A DNA stretch of 64,000 nt. Origin: Trueperella bernardiae. Lineage in GTDB: Bacteria > Actinomycetota > Actinomycetes > Actinomycetales > Actinomycetaceae. Positions 30,486 to 38,663 of this stretch are shown here, one piece after another. Where the stretch lies: positions 62,001-126,000 of the forward strand of contig NZ_LNIZ01000002.1 in assembly GCF_001469025.1 (NCBI RefSeq), read 5' to 3'. The position numbers and the translations under genes are program-made. The notes under the pieces are model-generated. The model ran no database searches, was not told the origin of the DNA, and saw nothing but the letters and a program-made list of their open reading frames with translations. Within the stretch, counting starts at the first letter, position 1. The number at the start of each line of letters is the position of its first letter.

Positions 30486-30947
30486 ATGAACAAAATGAAC
30501 GTCGAGTCGTTCAACCTCGACCACACGGCTGTCGCCGCGCCGTTCGTGCGCATTGCGGACGTGAAGAGGTTGCCACACGGCGATGTTCTCACCAAGTATG
30601 ACGTGCGGTTCTGCCAGCCCAACGTGGCACACCTGGACATGGCCGCCGTCCATTCCATTGAGCATTCCTTCGCCGAATACGCCCGCAACCACGCCGATCA
30701 CGTGGTCGACTTTTCGCCCATGGGCTGCCAGACCGGCTTCTACCTCATCCTCGCCGCTGAGCCCGACGTCGACGCCGCCATGTCCCTCATCGAGCGCACT
30801 TTCCGCGACATCCTGGCCGCCACCTCCGTGCCGGCCGCCAACGAGGTCCAGTGCGGCTGGGGCGCCCACCATTCGCTTGAGGCGGCCCAAGCCGCCGTCG
30901 CCAACATGCTCGCCCAGCGAGACCTGTGGGGAGAAGTATTCGCATGA
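30486..30947 (+). CDS. luxS: S-ribosylhomocysteine lyase LuxS
   Basis: Cleaves S-ribosylhomocysteine to homocysteine and the AI-2 precursor DPD. 153 residues. Metal ligands in HSIEH (His56, His60) and Cys123 (VQCGWG), active-site Cys81 (MGCQTGFY). Start ATG 30486 preceded by AAAGGAAG. Its stop overlaps the start of the nucleosidase gene (ATGA), so the two enzymes of the activated methyl cycle are translationally coupled. Confidence 0.95.
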   Translation: MNKMNVESFNLDHTAVAAPFVRIADVKRLPHGDVLTKYDVRFCQPNVAHLDMAAVHSIEHSFAEYARNHADHVVDFSPMGCQTGFYLILAAEPDVDAAMSLIERTFRDILAATSVPAANEVQCGWGAHHSLEAAQAAVANMLAQRDLWGEVFA

Positions 30948-32287
30948 CCAGCATTAACGCCATCATCGTCGCGGCGATGGTCGAGGAGATGAAGCCGTTT
31001 AACGAACTCCTTCCCGACTTCACCACCTCGCCGATCGCCACCCCGTTCGGCTCGGCATTCCTGGCCCGCAAGGGCCGCTCTGCCCTCCTTTTCCTCACCA
31101 CGGGCATCGGCTCTGCCTGCTCCGCCGGCCTCCTGTCCTGGGCGCTCGCCAAGTACGAGCCGCGGGTGATCGTGTCGGTGGGCTCGGCCGGCGGGCTCGA
31201 TTCCGATATCGCGATCGGGGACATCGTGGTCGGCACTCGCTACGTGCACGGCAACGCGGACGCCACCGCGTTCGGCTACGCGCCCGGCCAGATCCCGGGC
31301 CAGCCGCGCTACTTCCAAAGCACGGAGGCGCTCGTCCTTGCCGCGCACGCCGCCAGCCAGGCGGACCGCCGCACGCACGCGGGCCTGGTCGTCTCCTCGG
31401 ACTCGTTCGTCACCGAGGCCAACGTCAAGGACACGCGCGACAAGTTCCCGGGCGTCCTCTCCGCTGACATGGAATCTCACTCGCTGGCCCTCATCGCCCA
31501 TGCCTTCGGCATCCCGTTCGCGTCCGTGCGTTCAATTTCCGACGTCGTCGGCGCCACTACTGCCAAGAAGCAGGCCCAGACCTTCAACGCCCAGCTCGAC
31601 GACGTCGCCCTCGCAGCCGCCAAGACCGTGCTCAACTTGCTCTCCCACACGTCCGTGTTGGACATCGAACGCTCCGGGCACGGGCCAGCCCAGCATTTTT
31701 CCAAGGCGTCACTCCAGTGCGCGCTCTACCTCATGCTCGCCAACGCGCACGGCCTGAGCCCGGCCACGGGCGAACTACCCGAGGTGCTCGAGGCCGCAGA
31801 CAAGCACCTGGACGCGCTCGACCCGTCCAAGCGCAAGGAGGCGCTCGGCCTCATGCTAGCCGGCTACCAGTTCGCCGCCGAGAAGCCGACCGCCCCCCTC
31901 ACCGCCAAGGACTACGACACGCACCGTACCGACTTCATCACCCACTACTCGAGCTCCGGCGCCGGTTTCCTCTGGCCGCCCACATCCCAAACCGTGATCA
32001 AGCGATTCAACGGCTACTGGAATGATGCCCTCACGTCGATCGGCCTCAAGCCCCGCCGCGGTCGGAACCGCGGCGGGCTGAAGTTCACTACCGACGACTA
32101 CCTGTTCGCCATCCGCTCCTACCTCATCGACGCCCAGCGCACGCGCCGCCAGCCCTCCTTCAACGCCTACAGTACGTGGCTGAAGGTCTCCGGGCAGGCC
32201 GGCAAGCTACCCTCCGGCGCCGCGATCCGGCAGCGCTTCGGCTCCTGGAAGGAAGCGCTCAACGCCGCCGCGATCGACACGGACTGA
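30944..32287 (+). CDS. MTA/SAH nucleosidase with C-terminal HNH_repeat-like extension
   Basis: Residues ~1-235 are a complete 5'-methylthioadenosine/S-adenosylhomocysteine nucleosidase: [11 protein letters not shown] at the N-terminus, [11 protein letters not shown], catalytic ADMESHS and SISDVVG. It makes the S-ribosylhomocysteine that LuxS uses. The frame then continues ~210 residues beyond the family length (447 against ~230). The extension has a helical middle part (~235-335) and two copies of a motif like the homing-endonuclease-associated repeat: [18 protein letters not shown] (~351-368) and [16 protein letters not shown] (~427-442), normally DNA-binding. It is joined to luxS by a 4-base overlap. 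The role of the extension is unknown. Confidence 0.88.
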   Translation: MTSINAIIVAAMVEEMKPFNELLPDFTTSPIATPFGSAFLARKGRSALLFLTTGIGSACSAGLLSWALAKYEPRVIVSVGSAGGLDSDIAIGDIVVGTRYVHGNADATAFGYAPGQIPGQPRYFQSTEALVLAAHAASQADRRTHAGLVVSSDSFVTEANVKDTRDKFPGVLSADMESHSLALIAHAFGIPFASVRSISDVVGATTAKKQAQTFNAQLDDVALAAAKTVLNLLSHTSVLDIERSGHGPAQHFSKASLQCALYLMLANAHGLSPATGELPEVLEAADKHLDALDPSKRKEALGLMLAGYQFAAEKPTAPLTAKDYDTHRTDFITHYSSSGAGFLWPPTSQTVIKRFNGYWNDALTSIGLKPRRGRNRGGLKFTTDDYLFAIRSYLIDAQRTRRQPSFNAYSTWLKVSGQAGKLPSGAAIRQRFGSWKEALNAAAIDTD

Positions 32288-32305
32288 GCGATCGGCGTCG
32301 TGAAC

Positions 32306-34411
32306 CTAAGCGACGTCGAGCTGGCGCAGCACGAACGCGAGCTCGCGAGCGCGCCGCTCCCACCGGGCGTAACGCCCGGAACCGCCGGCGTGGCCCGCGA
32401 CCTTCTCGGTGTGCTGGAGGATGATCCCGGAATCGTCGGCCACCACCTCGCGTAGCTCCTGGACCCACTTGGTGGGCTCGAGGTAGGACACACGGACGTC
32501 ATTGAGCGAGGTGACGGCAAGGATCGCGGGGTAGCGCTCGGCGCGAATGTTTTCGTACGGCGAGTAGGAGGCCATGTATTCGTAGACCTCCTTCGACGTG
32601 ATCGGGTTGCCCCACTCCTCCCATTCGCCGGCCGTCAGTGGCAGCTCGGGCTTGAGGATGGTGGTCAGGGCGTCGACGAACGGCACGCCCGCCAAGATCA
32701 CTCGGTAGAGCTCGGGAGCCAAGTTGGTCACCGCGCCCATGAGCAGGCCGCCGGCGGAGCGGCCCTCCGCGGCAAGGCGCTCACCGTCCACGAGTCCCGT
32801 GTCGATGAGGTGGCGGGAGGCGGCCACGAAGTCGGAGAACGTGTTCTTCTTCTTGAGCAGCCGCCCGTCTTCGTACCACTGGCGGCCCATCTCACCGCCA
32901 CCGCGGATGTGGGCCACGACGTAGACCACCCCACGGTCCAGGAGCGGCAGGCGCATGGGGGTGAAGTACGGGTCGTCGCAGATCTCGTAGGAGCCGTAGC
33001 CATAGATGAAGCCAGGGTTGTCGCCGGCGCGGTCGAGGTCGGCGCGGTGGGCGATGGTCAGCGGGATCTTCACCCCGTCCTCCGCTTCCGCCCATTCCCG
33101 ATACTCGACGTAGGCCGCCGGGTCGTAGCCGGGCACTTCGAGGGTCTTGAGCGTGGTCAGCTCCTTATCCTTCACGTCCCAGTTGAGCCAGGTTTGCGGC
33201 TGGATGAGCGATTCGGCGACGACGTCGATCCCGGTCGTCTCCCACTCGTAGTTCGCGCTGATCTCCACAGTCATCGTCTCAGGGATCGGGAGCATGTACG
33301 GCTTGTCCCAGCCCTTGGCCGTGCGCTCGATGATCCGGATCTCGGTTCCGCCCTTGGCGCGCGTGTGCAGCGCCGCGAACGACTTGAACGCGGCGACCTC
33401 AAGGAAGCGCTCGCCGGCGGCCGGCTTGACGAGGCTCGTCCACTCGGTGACATCGCTGGGTCGGACCGGGGCGGTGGCCAGCTCAAAGCCAGGCTCTTCG
33501 GCGTTGTGGATGATGAGCAGCTCGTCGCCTGCCACCTCCGCCGTGTAGAACACGCCCTGCTCTCGCTCGCGCACGACGAAGCGCTCATCCGGGTCCGTGG
33601 TTGAGACCAGGTGGACCTCGGTCGTCTCGGTCGACGTCGACGTGATGACCAGCCACTTCCCATCCCGCGAGGAGTCACACCACAGGCCAAAGGCCTCGTC
33701 GTCCTCGCGCAGGATCAGCTGGTCCTCGTCCGGGTTCGTCCCCACCCGGTGGAGCCAGATCTCGTGGTGGCGCCATGCCTCGTCCACCCTCGTGTAGAAC
33801 ACACCGCTGGAATCTGCGAGCCACGCCAGCCCGTAACCGGCGCCCTCTACGGCGTCGTCCACCACCACGTCCCCGTCAATCTGGTGAATGCGCAGGTTAA
33901 ACTGCTCGGCCCCGGTGGTGTCGACCGCGAGCGCGAACAGCCGCCCGTCCGGCGACACATCCCCCGAGCCGGTGGCGAAGTACTCCTCGTGGGCGCCGAG
34001 CTGGTTGCCGTCATACACGCAGGTCTCCCCCGCGAGCCGCGCGCCAGGTTTCGGGCGGGTCAACTCCCCCTTCTCCGTCTGCTTGTCCGCGCCGTTGAGC
34101 GGCACACGGAACAGACCACTGTATGGGCGGCCCTCCCATGTGCGGGTCCAGTACCAGTAGTCGCCCTGGCGGACCGGCACCGAGACGTCGGTCTCCTTCG
34201 TCCGCGCCGCGATCTCCGCCACGATCTGCTCGCGGAGCTCGGCCTGGTCCGCCGTGTTCTGGTCAAACCAGGCGTTCTCGGCGTCGATCAGGGAATGGGC
34301 CTTCTCCTCGTCCTCGCGTAGCCACTCGTAGTGGTCCGTGAAAGTGTGGCCGTGGAAAGTCCGCTCAAAGGGTATGCGCTCGGCGCGGGGTGCGCCCTCG
34401 GTGATGTTCAT
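32306..34411 (-). CDS. ptrB: S9A prolyl oligopeptidase family, oligopeptidase B
   Basis: Cytoplasmic serine peptidase cutting short peptides after basic residues. An N-terminal beta-propeller (~70-400) gates the C-terminal alpha/beta-hydrolase. The nucleophile is in GRSAGGLLMG, the oxyanion region in YGSYEICDDPYF, and the catalytic His near the end in HAGGSGRYARW. 701 residues is the family norm. Convergent with the nucleosidase gene, 18 bases apart; GTCGTGAACCTAAG at the 3' end resembles one arm of the palindromic repeat. Confidence 0.93.
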   Translation of the reverse strand: MNITEGAPRAERIPFERTFHGHTFTDHYEWLREDEEKAHSLIDAENAWFDQNTADQAELREQIVAEIAARTKETDVSVPVRQGDYWYWTRTWEGRPYSGLFRVPLNGADKQTEKGELTRPKPGARLAGETCVYDGNQLGAHEEYFATGSGDVSPDGRLFALAVDTTGAEQFNLRIHQIDGDVVVDDAVEGAGYGLAWLADSSGVFYTRVDEAWRHHEIWLHRVGTNPDEDQLILREDDEAFGLWCDSSRDGKWLVITSTSTETTEVHLVSTTDPDERFVVREREQGVFYTAEVAGDELLIIHNAEEPGFELATAPVRPSDVTEWTSLVKPAAGERFLEVAAFKSFAALHTRAKGGTEIRIIERTAKGWDKPYMLPIPETMTVEISANYEWETTGIDVVAESLIQPQTWLNWDVKDKELTTLKTLEVPGYDPAAYVEYREWAEAEDGVKIPLTIAHRADLDRAGDNPGFIYGYGSYEICDDPYFTPMRLPLLDRGVVYVVAHIRGGGEMGRQWYEDGRLLKKKNTFSDFVAASRHLIDTGLVDGERLAAEGRSAGGLLMGAVTNLAPELYRVILAGVPFVDALTTILKPELPLTAGEWEEWGNPITSKEVYEYMASYSPYENIRAERYPAILAVTSLNDVRVSYLEPTKWVQELREVVADDSGIILQHTEKVAGHAGGSGRYARWERRARELAFVLRQLDVA

Positions 34412-34498
34412 GACGCCATTCTAGGGGTTCGCCGGGCCGGGCTGTGACGAAGGCTCCACGAACGGCACTTTTCGTGCCCGATGAGTAGGGTGGGGTCC

Positions 34499-35194
34499 AT
34501 GGAACATGACATCGTGGTACACGTGTGGTCCGACATCGCCTGCCCGTGGTGTTGGATCGGCAAGCACCGTCTGGAAAAAGGCATTGAGGAATCAGGGCAA
34601 AAGGTAGCCGTTGAGTACCACGCCTACCAGCTTCAGCCCGACGCCGCGGCGGCAGTCCCCTTCGCCACCTCCCTGTCGATGAAGGACTTCTCCGCCGACG
34701 AGGTCACCGAGGTGCTCACCTCCACCACCGAGCTCGCCGCCGACGAGGGCCTGGCGATTAACTGGAAGAACGTCACCGAGGTCAACACGTTCCTCGCACA
34801 CCAGCTCGTCTACGCCGCCAAGGCCCGCGGCGAAACCCTCGAAGAAGCCGCACTCCTCGGGGCGCAGGCAGTGGAGCGCCTCTACTTCGCCCACTTCACC
34901 GAGTGCCGCAACCTCGCCGACACCGACACCCTCATCGAGATCGCCGCCGAACTCGGCCTCGACCCCGACGACGTCTCCGACGAACTCGAATCCGGCGAGC
35001 ATTCCGACTCCGTACGCGCCGACATCGCCAGCGCCCGCTCACTCGGCATTGAGGGCGTGCCCTTCTACGTAGTGGGCGGGAAGTTCGGGATCTCTGGCGC
35101 CCAGCCCGCCGACGTGTACGCTGATGCGATCAAGCGCGCCGTGGCCGAAATGCAGGTGTCCCACGCGCAGGAAGTCCCGCTCGAACAGGGGTAG
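34499..35194 (+). CDS. DsbA-family (FrnE-like) thiol oxidoreductase
   Basis: Thioredoxin-fold protein with an inserted helical domain. CPWC at residues 15-18 and the cis-Pro loop GVPFYVVGG near ~190, the arrangement of FrnE/2-hydroxychromene isomerase-like DsbA proteins. No signal peptide, so cytoplasmic. ATG 34499 is preferred (GGGTGGGGT upstream); ATG 34481 is possible. 231 residues. The physiological substrate is not predictable. Confidence 0.88.
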   Translation: MEHDIVVHVWSDIACPWCWIGKHRLEKGIEESGQKVAVEYHAYQLQPDAAAAVPFATSLSMKDFSADEVTEVLTSTTELAADEGLAINWKNVTEVNTFLAHQLVYAAKARGETLEEAALLGAQAVERLYFAHFTECRNLADTDTLIEIAAELGLDPDDVSDELESGEHSDSVRADIASARSLGIEGVPFYVVGGKFGISGAQPADVYADAIKRAVAEMQVSHAQEVPLEQG

Positions 35195-35230
35195 TAGCAC
35201 GCGCGGCCAGCGGCCGCGCGTGCCCCGCTC

Positions 35231-35692
35231 CTAGGCGTGCAAGTTCGTCTGCTCGACCGCCAGGCGGTCGGCCAATTCATTCGCCGCGTCCCCGGAATGG
35301 CCCCTCACCCATTCCACGTCGGTACGCCCCGTGCGCGACTCATACAAATTCACCATCTTCTCAATCAGCTCCCGGTTGAGCACAGGCTTACCGTCCGCCT
35401 TCTTCCACCCGCGCCGGCGCCACCCCGGCGCCCACTCCGTCATCGCCTTAATCACATATGACGAATCCGAGCGCAGCAGCAGGTCCGCCTCCGGCCCCGC
35501 AAACTCCAGCGCCGAAATCATCGCCGTGAGCTCCATGATGTTGTTCGTAGTCTGATGCGCACCACCCGCAGCCGTGCGCCCCGAATACTGCTCCACCCAC
35601 GCCCAACCGCCCGGGCCCGGATTCCCCGAGCACGAGCCGTCAGTCGCAATCACCAGGTCATAGCCCGCCTTGGGCCGTCCAATCTCAGTCAT
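35231..35692 (-). CDS. rnhA: Ribonuclease HI
   Basis: Degrades RNA in RNA-DNA hybrids. The catalytic acidic residues are visible: Asp in IATDGSCSGNPG, Glu in NNIMELTAM, Asp in LRSDSSYV and Asp in ANELADRLA, with the conserved His in VRGHSGD. From ATG 35692 the protein is 153 residues, normal for bacterial RNase HI. Convergent with the DsbA-family gene and divergent from the macrodomain gene. Confidence 0.93.
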   Translation of the reverse strand: MTEIGRPKAGYDLVIATDGSCSGNPGPGGWAWVEQYSGRTAAGGAHQTTNNIMELTAMISALEFAGPEADLLLRSDSSYVIKAMTEWAPGWRRRGWKKADGKPVLNRELIEKMVNLYESRTGRTDVEWVRGHSGDAANELADRLAVEQTNLHA

Positions 35693-35868
35693 GCCCCCAT
35701 CATAACGAGCGCCTCCGACAACTCTTCCCGCGCCCACCCGCAGGCGGCCGTGCAACCCCGCGCGCCCGTTGTCGTGAAACGCCAGCCCGCGCGTCGTCGG
35801 CACGCCCCCACAGTTCCAGCGCGCCGCGAACTCGGGTAACCTGGGGGTATCAAACTGAGGAAGGTACG

Positions 35869-36777
35869 ATGCTCCAACTCGACGACTATAAGGACGCAAT
35901 CAAACTCTCGGAGCCATTCCCCGAGCCCAAAGACGACACCCGCTCCACCTACGACCTGTTGATGACCGCCCTCGGCGGCCTCAACCACAAGCACTACACT
36001 GGCACCGGCTCCATCGCCCACCTCTCCACCGACGACGGCCTGCTGCGCTGGCTCCAAGCCGAACTCGCCCTGCGCGAACCCGGCCCGCTCAACCCCATCG
36101 CCTCCCGCGCAATCAACACCCTGCTCTACAGGCAGGTCGGCGAACACGGCCGCGTCGAAGCCAAGAACCTCCGCCGCATCCACGACCTGCTCCCCGAAAA
36201 CGACTTCGACTCCTCCACCGAAACCGTCCTCTTCCGCGGCGACATGCGCCAACTCGTCATCGACGCCATCGTCAACACCGCCCTGCCCACCCTCACCGGG
36301 TGCCGCATCCCGCTCCATGGCTGCCTCGACTCCGTCCTCCACGCCCAAGCCGGCCCTTGGATGCGCAACGACTGCGCCACCATCATGGAACTACAGGGCA
36401 CCGACGTCGAAGAGCCCGGCCAAGCCAAGGTCACGCGCGGCTACCGCCTCCCCGCCAAATACGTCATCCACACGGTGGGGCCCTCCGTGCGCGACGGGAT
36501 CATCGCCGACGACGACGTCGACATCCTGTACAACTGCTACTGGAACGCGCTCGAGCTCACGCGGCAAATGCCCGACGTGAGCTCCATCGCCTTCCCTGCC
36601 ATCGCCACCGGCTACAACGCCTTCCCTATCCGCAAGGCGGCCACCATCGCCCTCGACGCGGTCAACACCTGGATGGACAAGTACGGCCAATGCCTCGACC
36701 TCATCGTGTTCTCCGTGCACTCCGAGTCCGACGCGCTCACCTACGCTGACGTCATCAACACCTGGATTGACGACTAG
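35869..36777 (+). CDS. Zinc-type macrodomain ADP-ribose hydrolase-like protein
   Basis: The N-terminal ~115 residues precede a macrodomain (~115-300). It keeps the GCRIPLHGCLDSVLHAQAG pattern of Zn-dependent macrodomains (Cys/His/Cys ligands) and the late loop AFPAIATGYNAFP. The usual DAIVNAAN motif reads DAIVNTAL, so the second Asn is replaced, which could alter catalysis. Homologues reverse ADP-ribosylation, often beside SirTM and GcvH-L; neither is present here. GAGGAAGG upstream supports the start. A good terminator follows. Confidence 0.87.
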   Translation: MLQLDDYKDAIKLSEPFPEPKDDTRSTYDLLMTALGGLNHKHYTGTGSIAHLSTDDGLLRWLQAELALREPGPLNPIASRAINTLLYRQVGEHGRVEAKNLRRIHDLLPENDFDSSTETVLFRGDMRQLVIDAIVNTALPTLTGCRIPLHGCLDSVLHAQAGPWMRNDCATIMELQGTDVEEPGQAKVTRGYRLPAKYVIHTVGPSVRDGIIADDDVDILYNCYWNALELTRQMPDVSSIAFPAIATGYNAFPIRKAATIALDAVNTWMDKYGQCLDLIVFSVHSESDALTYADVINTWIDD

Positions 36778-36796
36778 GGCCGGGCGGCGAACAGAG

Positions 36797-36827
36797 AAAA
36801 GTGCGGGCCGGGTGGCCCGCACTTTTT
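36797..36827 (+). terminator. Rho-independent terminator after the macrodomain gene
   Basis: 13-bp stem AAAAGTGCGGGCC / GGCCCGCACTTTT with loop GGGT and a TTTTT run; starts 20 bases after the stop. Confidence 0.88.
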
Positions 36828-36952
36828 CTGTCAGCCTCTTAGGCGGCGGCCTCCACGCGGTCCTTTTGGATAAAGCCGAACACGGTCAGCGCCGGCGGGT
36901 TTGGATCAGCCGATAATACCCCCGCCGAGTGGCTGCTACCCGGGGGCGCCGA

Positions 36953-37026
36953 CACAACTCGTGAACCTGAGGCCCACCAGGCCCCTATAGCAATCGTCAG
37001 CCGATATATTCACGACTTCTGTCGGG
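36953..37026 (+). repeat. Extragenic palindromic repeat, subfamily A, copy 6
   Basis: Arms AACTCGTGAA (36957-36966) and TTCACGACTT (37010-37019), then CTGTCGGG. It is among the copies closest to the consensus. GGCGCCGATAATCT follows at ~37050, as behind copy 3. Confidence 0.78.
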
Positions 37027-37083
37027 CAGACCGGCGGGACCTTGGTGCGCGGCGCCGATAATCTGGTCAGCCAGGGCGGGCAA

Positions 37084-37108
37084 AGAAAAAGGCCGGTTTC
37101 CCGGCCTT
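37084..37108 (-). terminator. Terminator of tRNA-Leu
   Basis: Stem AAGGCCGG / CCGGCCTT with a 4-base loop; on the minus strand it is followed by TTTTTC. Begins 2 bases after the encoded CCA. Confidence 0.85.
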
Positions 37109-37110
37109 GT

Positions 37111-37197
37111 TGGTGCTCGAGGGGGGAGTTGAACCCCCACGCCCTCACGGGCACACGGACCTGAACCGTGCGCGTCTGCCTATTCCGCCACTCGAGC
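37111..37197 (-). tRNA. tRNA-Leu (anticodon CAG), CCA encoded
   Basis: Acceptor stem GCTCGAG / CTCGAGC, a long variable arm (GTGCCCGTGAGGGCGT region) typical of class II leucine tRNA, anticodon loop TTCAGGT giving CAG, T-arm GGGGGTTCAACTCCCCC. Discriminator A and CCA are in the DNA (37111-37113). Confidence 0.95.
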
Positions 37198-37476
37198 AAG
37201 CGAAAGACAGCCTACACGCACATGCGCTCCCTCTCCAAGTCGCCGCCGCCGACTATGCCGCGTTTCTCACTTTCCATCTTCCGCCGCCGCACTCGGCCCC
37301 GGCCCCCGCCCCCGCCACACCCACGTGTCCGCCAGCGCCCCACCCCACACCCCATGTCCGCCCACCGCGCACACCGCACTCCCAGGCTGATCCACTTGGA
37401 TCTCAGAACGAGTAGCCTAGGAAATGAACTATCGATTCAGCTGCGTCGGTGACGGCGAGAGTGCGAAAGGATGACG

Positions 37477-38175
37477 ATGGGCGCATTCGACAGGATTGAG
37501 CGCGGGATGGAGAACGCGGTCGAGAACGTGTTTTCGCGCGCGTTTCGCTCGGATCTGAAGCCGGTGGAGTTGGCATCGGGCTTGAAGAAGTCGATGGATG
37601 ATCGGGCGGCGGCGGTCAGCCAGGAGCGCGTGGTGGTGCCGAACGAGTTTGAGATCCTGCTGTCGGAATCGGATTTCCACAAGTTGGAGGAGTGGGGTGA
37701 GGACGCGATGCGCGACGAGCTAACGGATATCGCCACGGCCCACGCCCGCAACCAGGCGTACACGTTCCTGGGCCCGATCAAGATCACGTTCAATTCCACC
37801 CCGGAGTTGTCGCGCGGCAAGCTCCTGGTGCGCGGCCGGTCGAAGCGCGGCCCGGCGGCCCCCGCTACCATGCCGGAGGCCTCGCCGGAGAACCCGATCA
37901 TTGAGGTGGCGGGCGAGCGCTATTTGCTCACGGGCGCGGTCACGGTGATTGGCCGTGGATCATCGGCGGATATCACTGTTGACGACGCCGGTGTCTCCCG
38001 CCGCCACCTCGAGCTCCGCGTGACCCCGGGCGGGGTCATCGCCACGGACCTCGACACCACGAACGGCACGTACGTGGAGGGCCATCGGATCACGGCGGCC
38101 ACTCTCCTGGATGGCAACACGATCACGATTGGCCGCACGCGCATCATGTTTTGGACGAGCCCGGAGATGCTATGA
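37477..38175 (+). CDS. fhaA: FHA domain protein FhaA (DUF3662)
   Basis: Adaptor of the PknB pathway in cell-wall synthesis control. The N-terminal DUF3662 domain (~1-115, beginning MGAFDRIERGMENAVENV), a short linker, and a C-terminal FHA domain with IGRGSSADI, SRRHLEL and TTNGTYVEG, which reads phosphothreonine. ATG 37477 has AAAGG 6 bases upstream; an in-frame ATG at 37471 is less likely. 232 residues, shorter than the mycobacterial protein because the linker is reduced. First gene of a tightly overlapping operon reaching pbpA. Confidence 0.93.
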   Translation: MGAFDRIERGMENAVENVFSRAFRSDLKPVELASGLKKSMDDRAAAVSQERVVVPNEFEILLSESDFHKLEEWGEDAMRDELTDIATAHARNQAYTFLGPIKITFNSTPELSRGKLLVRGRSKRGPAAPATMPEASPENPIIEVAGERYLLTGAVTVIGRGSSADITVDDAGVSRRHLELRVTPGGVIATDLDTTNGTYVEGHRITAATLLDGNTITIGRTRIMFWTSPEML

Positions 38176-38663
38176 GTGCCCTGGTCATTGCGCTTTTCCG
38201 CTACGGGTTCCTCATTCTCCTGTGGCTGTTCGTCTTCGCTGTGGTGCTCACGGTGAAGAAGGACGTGCACGGCACGCGCGTCACGTCCCGCACCCCGGGC
38301 CGCGCTTTCAACCGCCCCGCCTCCCGAACGACGCCGCAGCCCCGCCGTTCGTCCACCCCCGCGCCTAGCGCCTTAGCGCACCCGCACCTGGTGGTGAGCG
38401 GAGGATCCCTAGCCGGCAGCACGATCCCGCTGTCGGGTTCGATCACGGTGGGCCGCTCCCCGGATTCGGCGCTCGTCCTTGACGACGGCTACACCTCGGC
38501 CCGCCACGCCCATTTCTACACGGATGGCCACGATTGGTACGTGGAGGATCTGAATTCGACGAACGGCACGTGGGTGGGTGGCACCCGCATTTATGAGCCG
38601 ACCCGCCTGGGCTTTGGCACGCCCGTGACCATCGGTAAGACAACCCTGGAGTTACGCCAGTGA
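38172..38663 (+). CDS. fhaB: FHA domain protein FhaB
   Basis: Small membrane-anchored FHA protein (FipA-like) of divisome/elongasome signalling. One N-terminal transmembrane helix (ALFRYGFLILLWLFVFAVVL), a basic/Pro linker, then an FHA domain (VGRSPDSALVL, SARHAHF, STNGTWVGG). ATG 38172 overlaps the fhaA stop by 4 bases, and the 3' end overlaps pstP. 163 residues. Confidence 0.93.
   Translation: MSALVIALFRYGFLILLWLFVFAVVLTVKKDVHGTRVTSRTPGRAFNRPASRTTPQPRRSSTPAPSALAHPHLVVSGGSLAGSTIPLSGSITVGRSPDSALVLDDGYTSARHAHFYTDGHDWYVEDLNSTNGTWVGGTRIYEPTRLGFGTPVTIGKTTLELRQ

Larger units (their letters stand above)
36778..37083. other. Intergenic stretch between macrodomain gene and tRNA-Leu
   Basis: Holds the macrodomain terminator, repeat copy A6, and between them (36838-36950) a minus-strand open stretch without a start codon ending VFGFIQKDRVEAAA-stop. 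The latter might be a gene remnant, but it is too short to assign. Confidence 0.4.

Noticed and set aside
36838-36950. Minus-strand open stretch ending FGFIQKDRVEAAA, perhaps a gene remnant
   Set aside because: No start codon, no ribosome site and only ~37 codons; no family could be recognised.
37111-37197. tRNA-Leu considered as an integration site
   Set aside because: No integrase nearby and no direct repeat of the tRNA 3' end was seen within the window.
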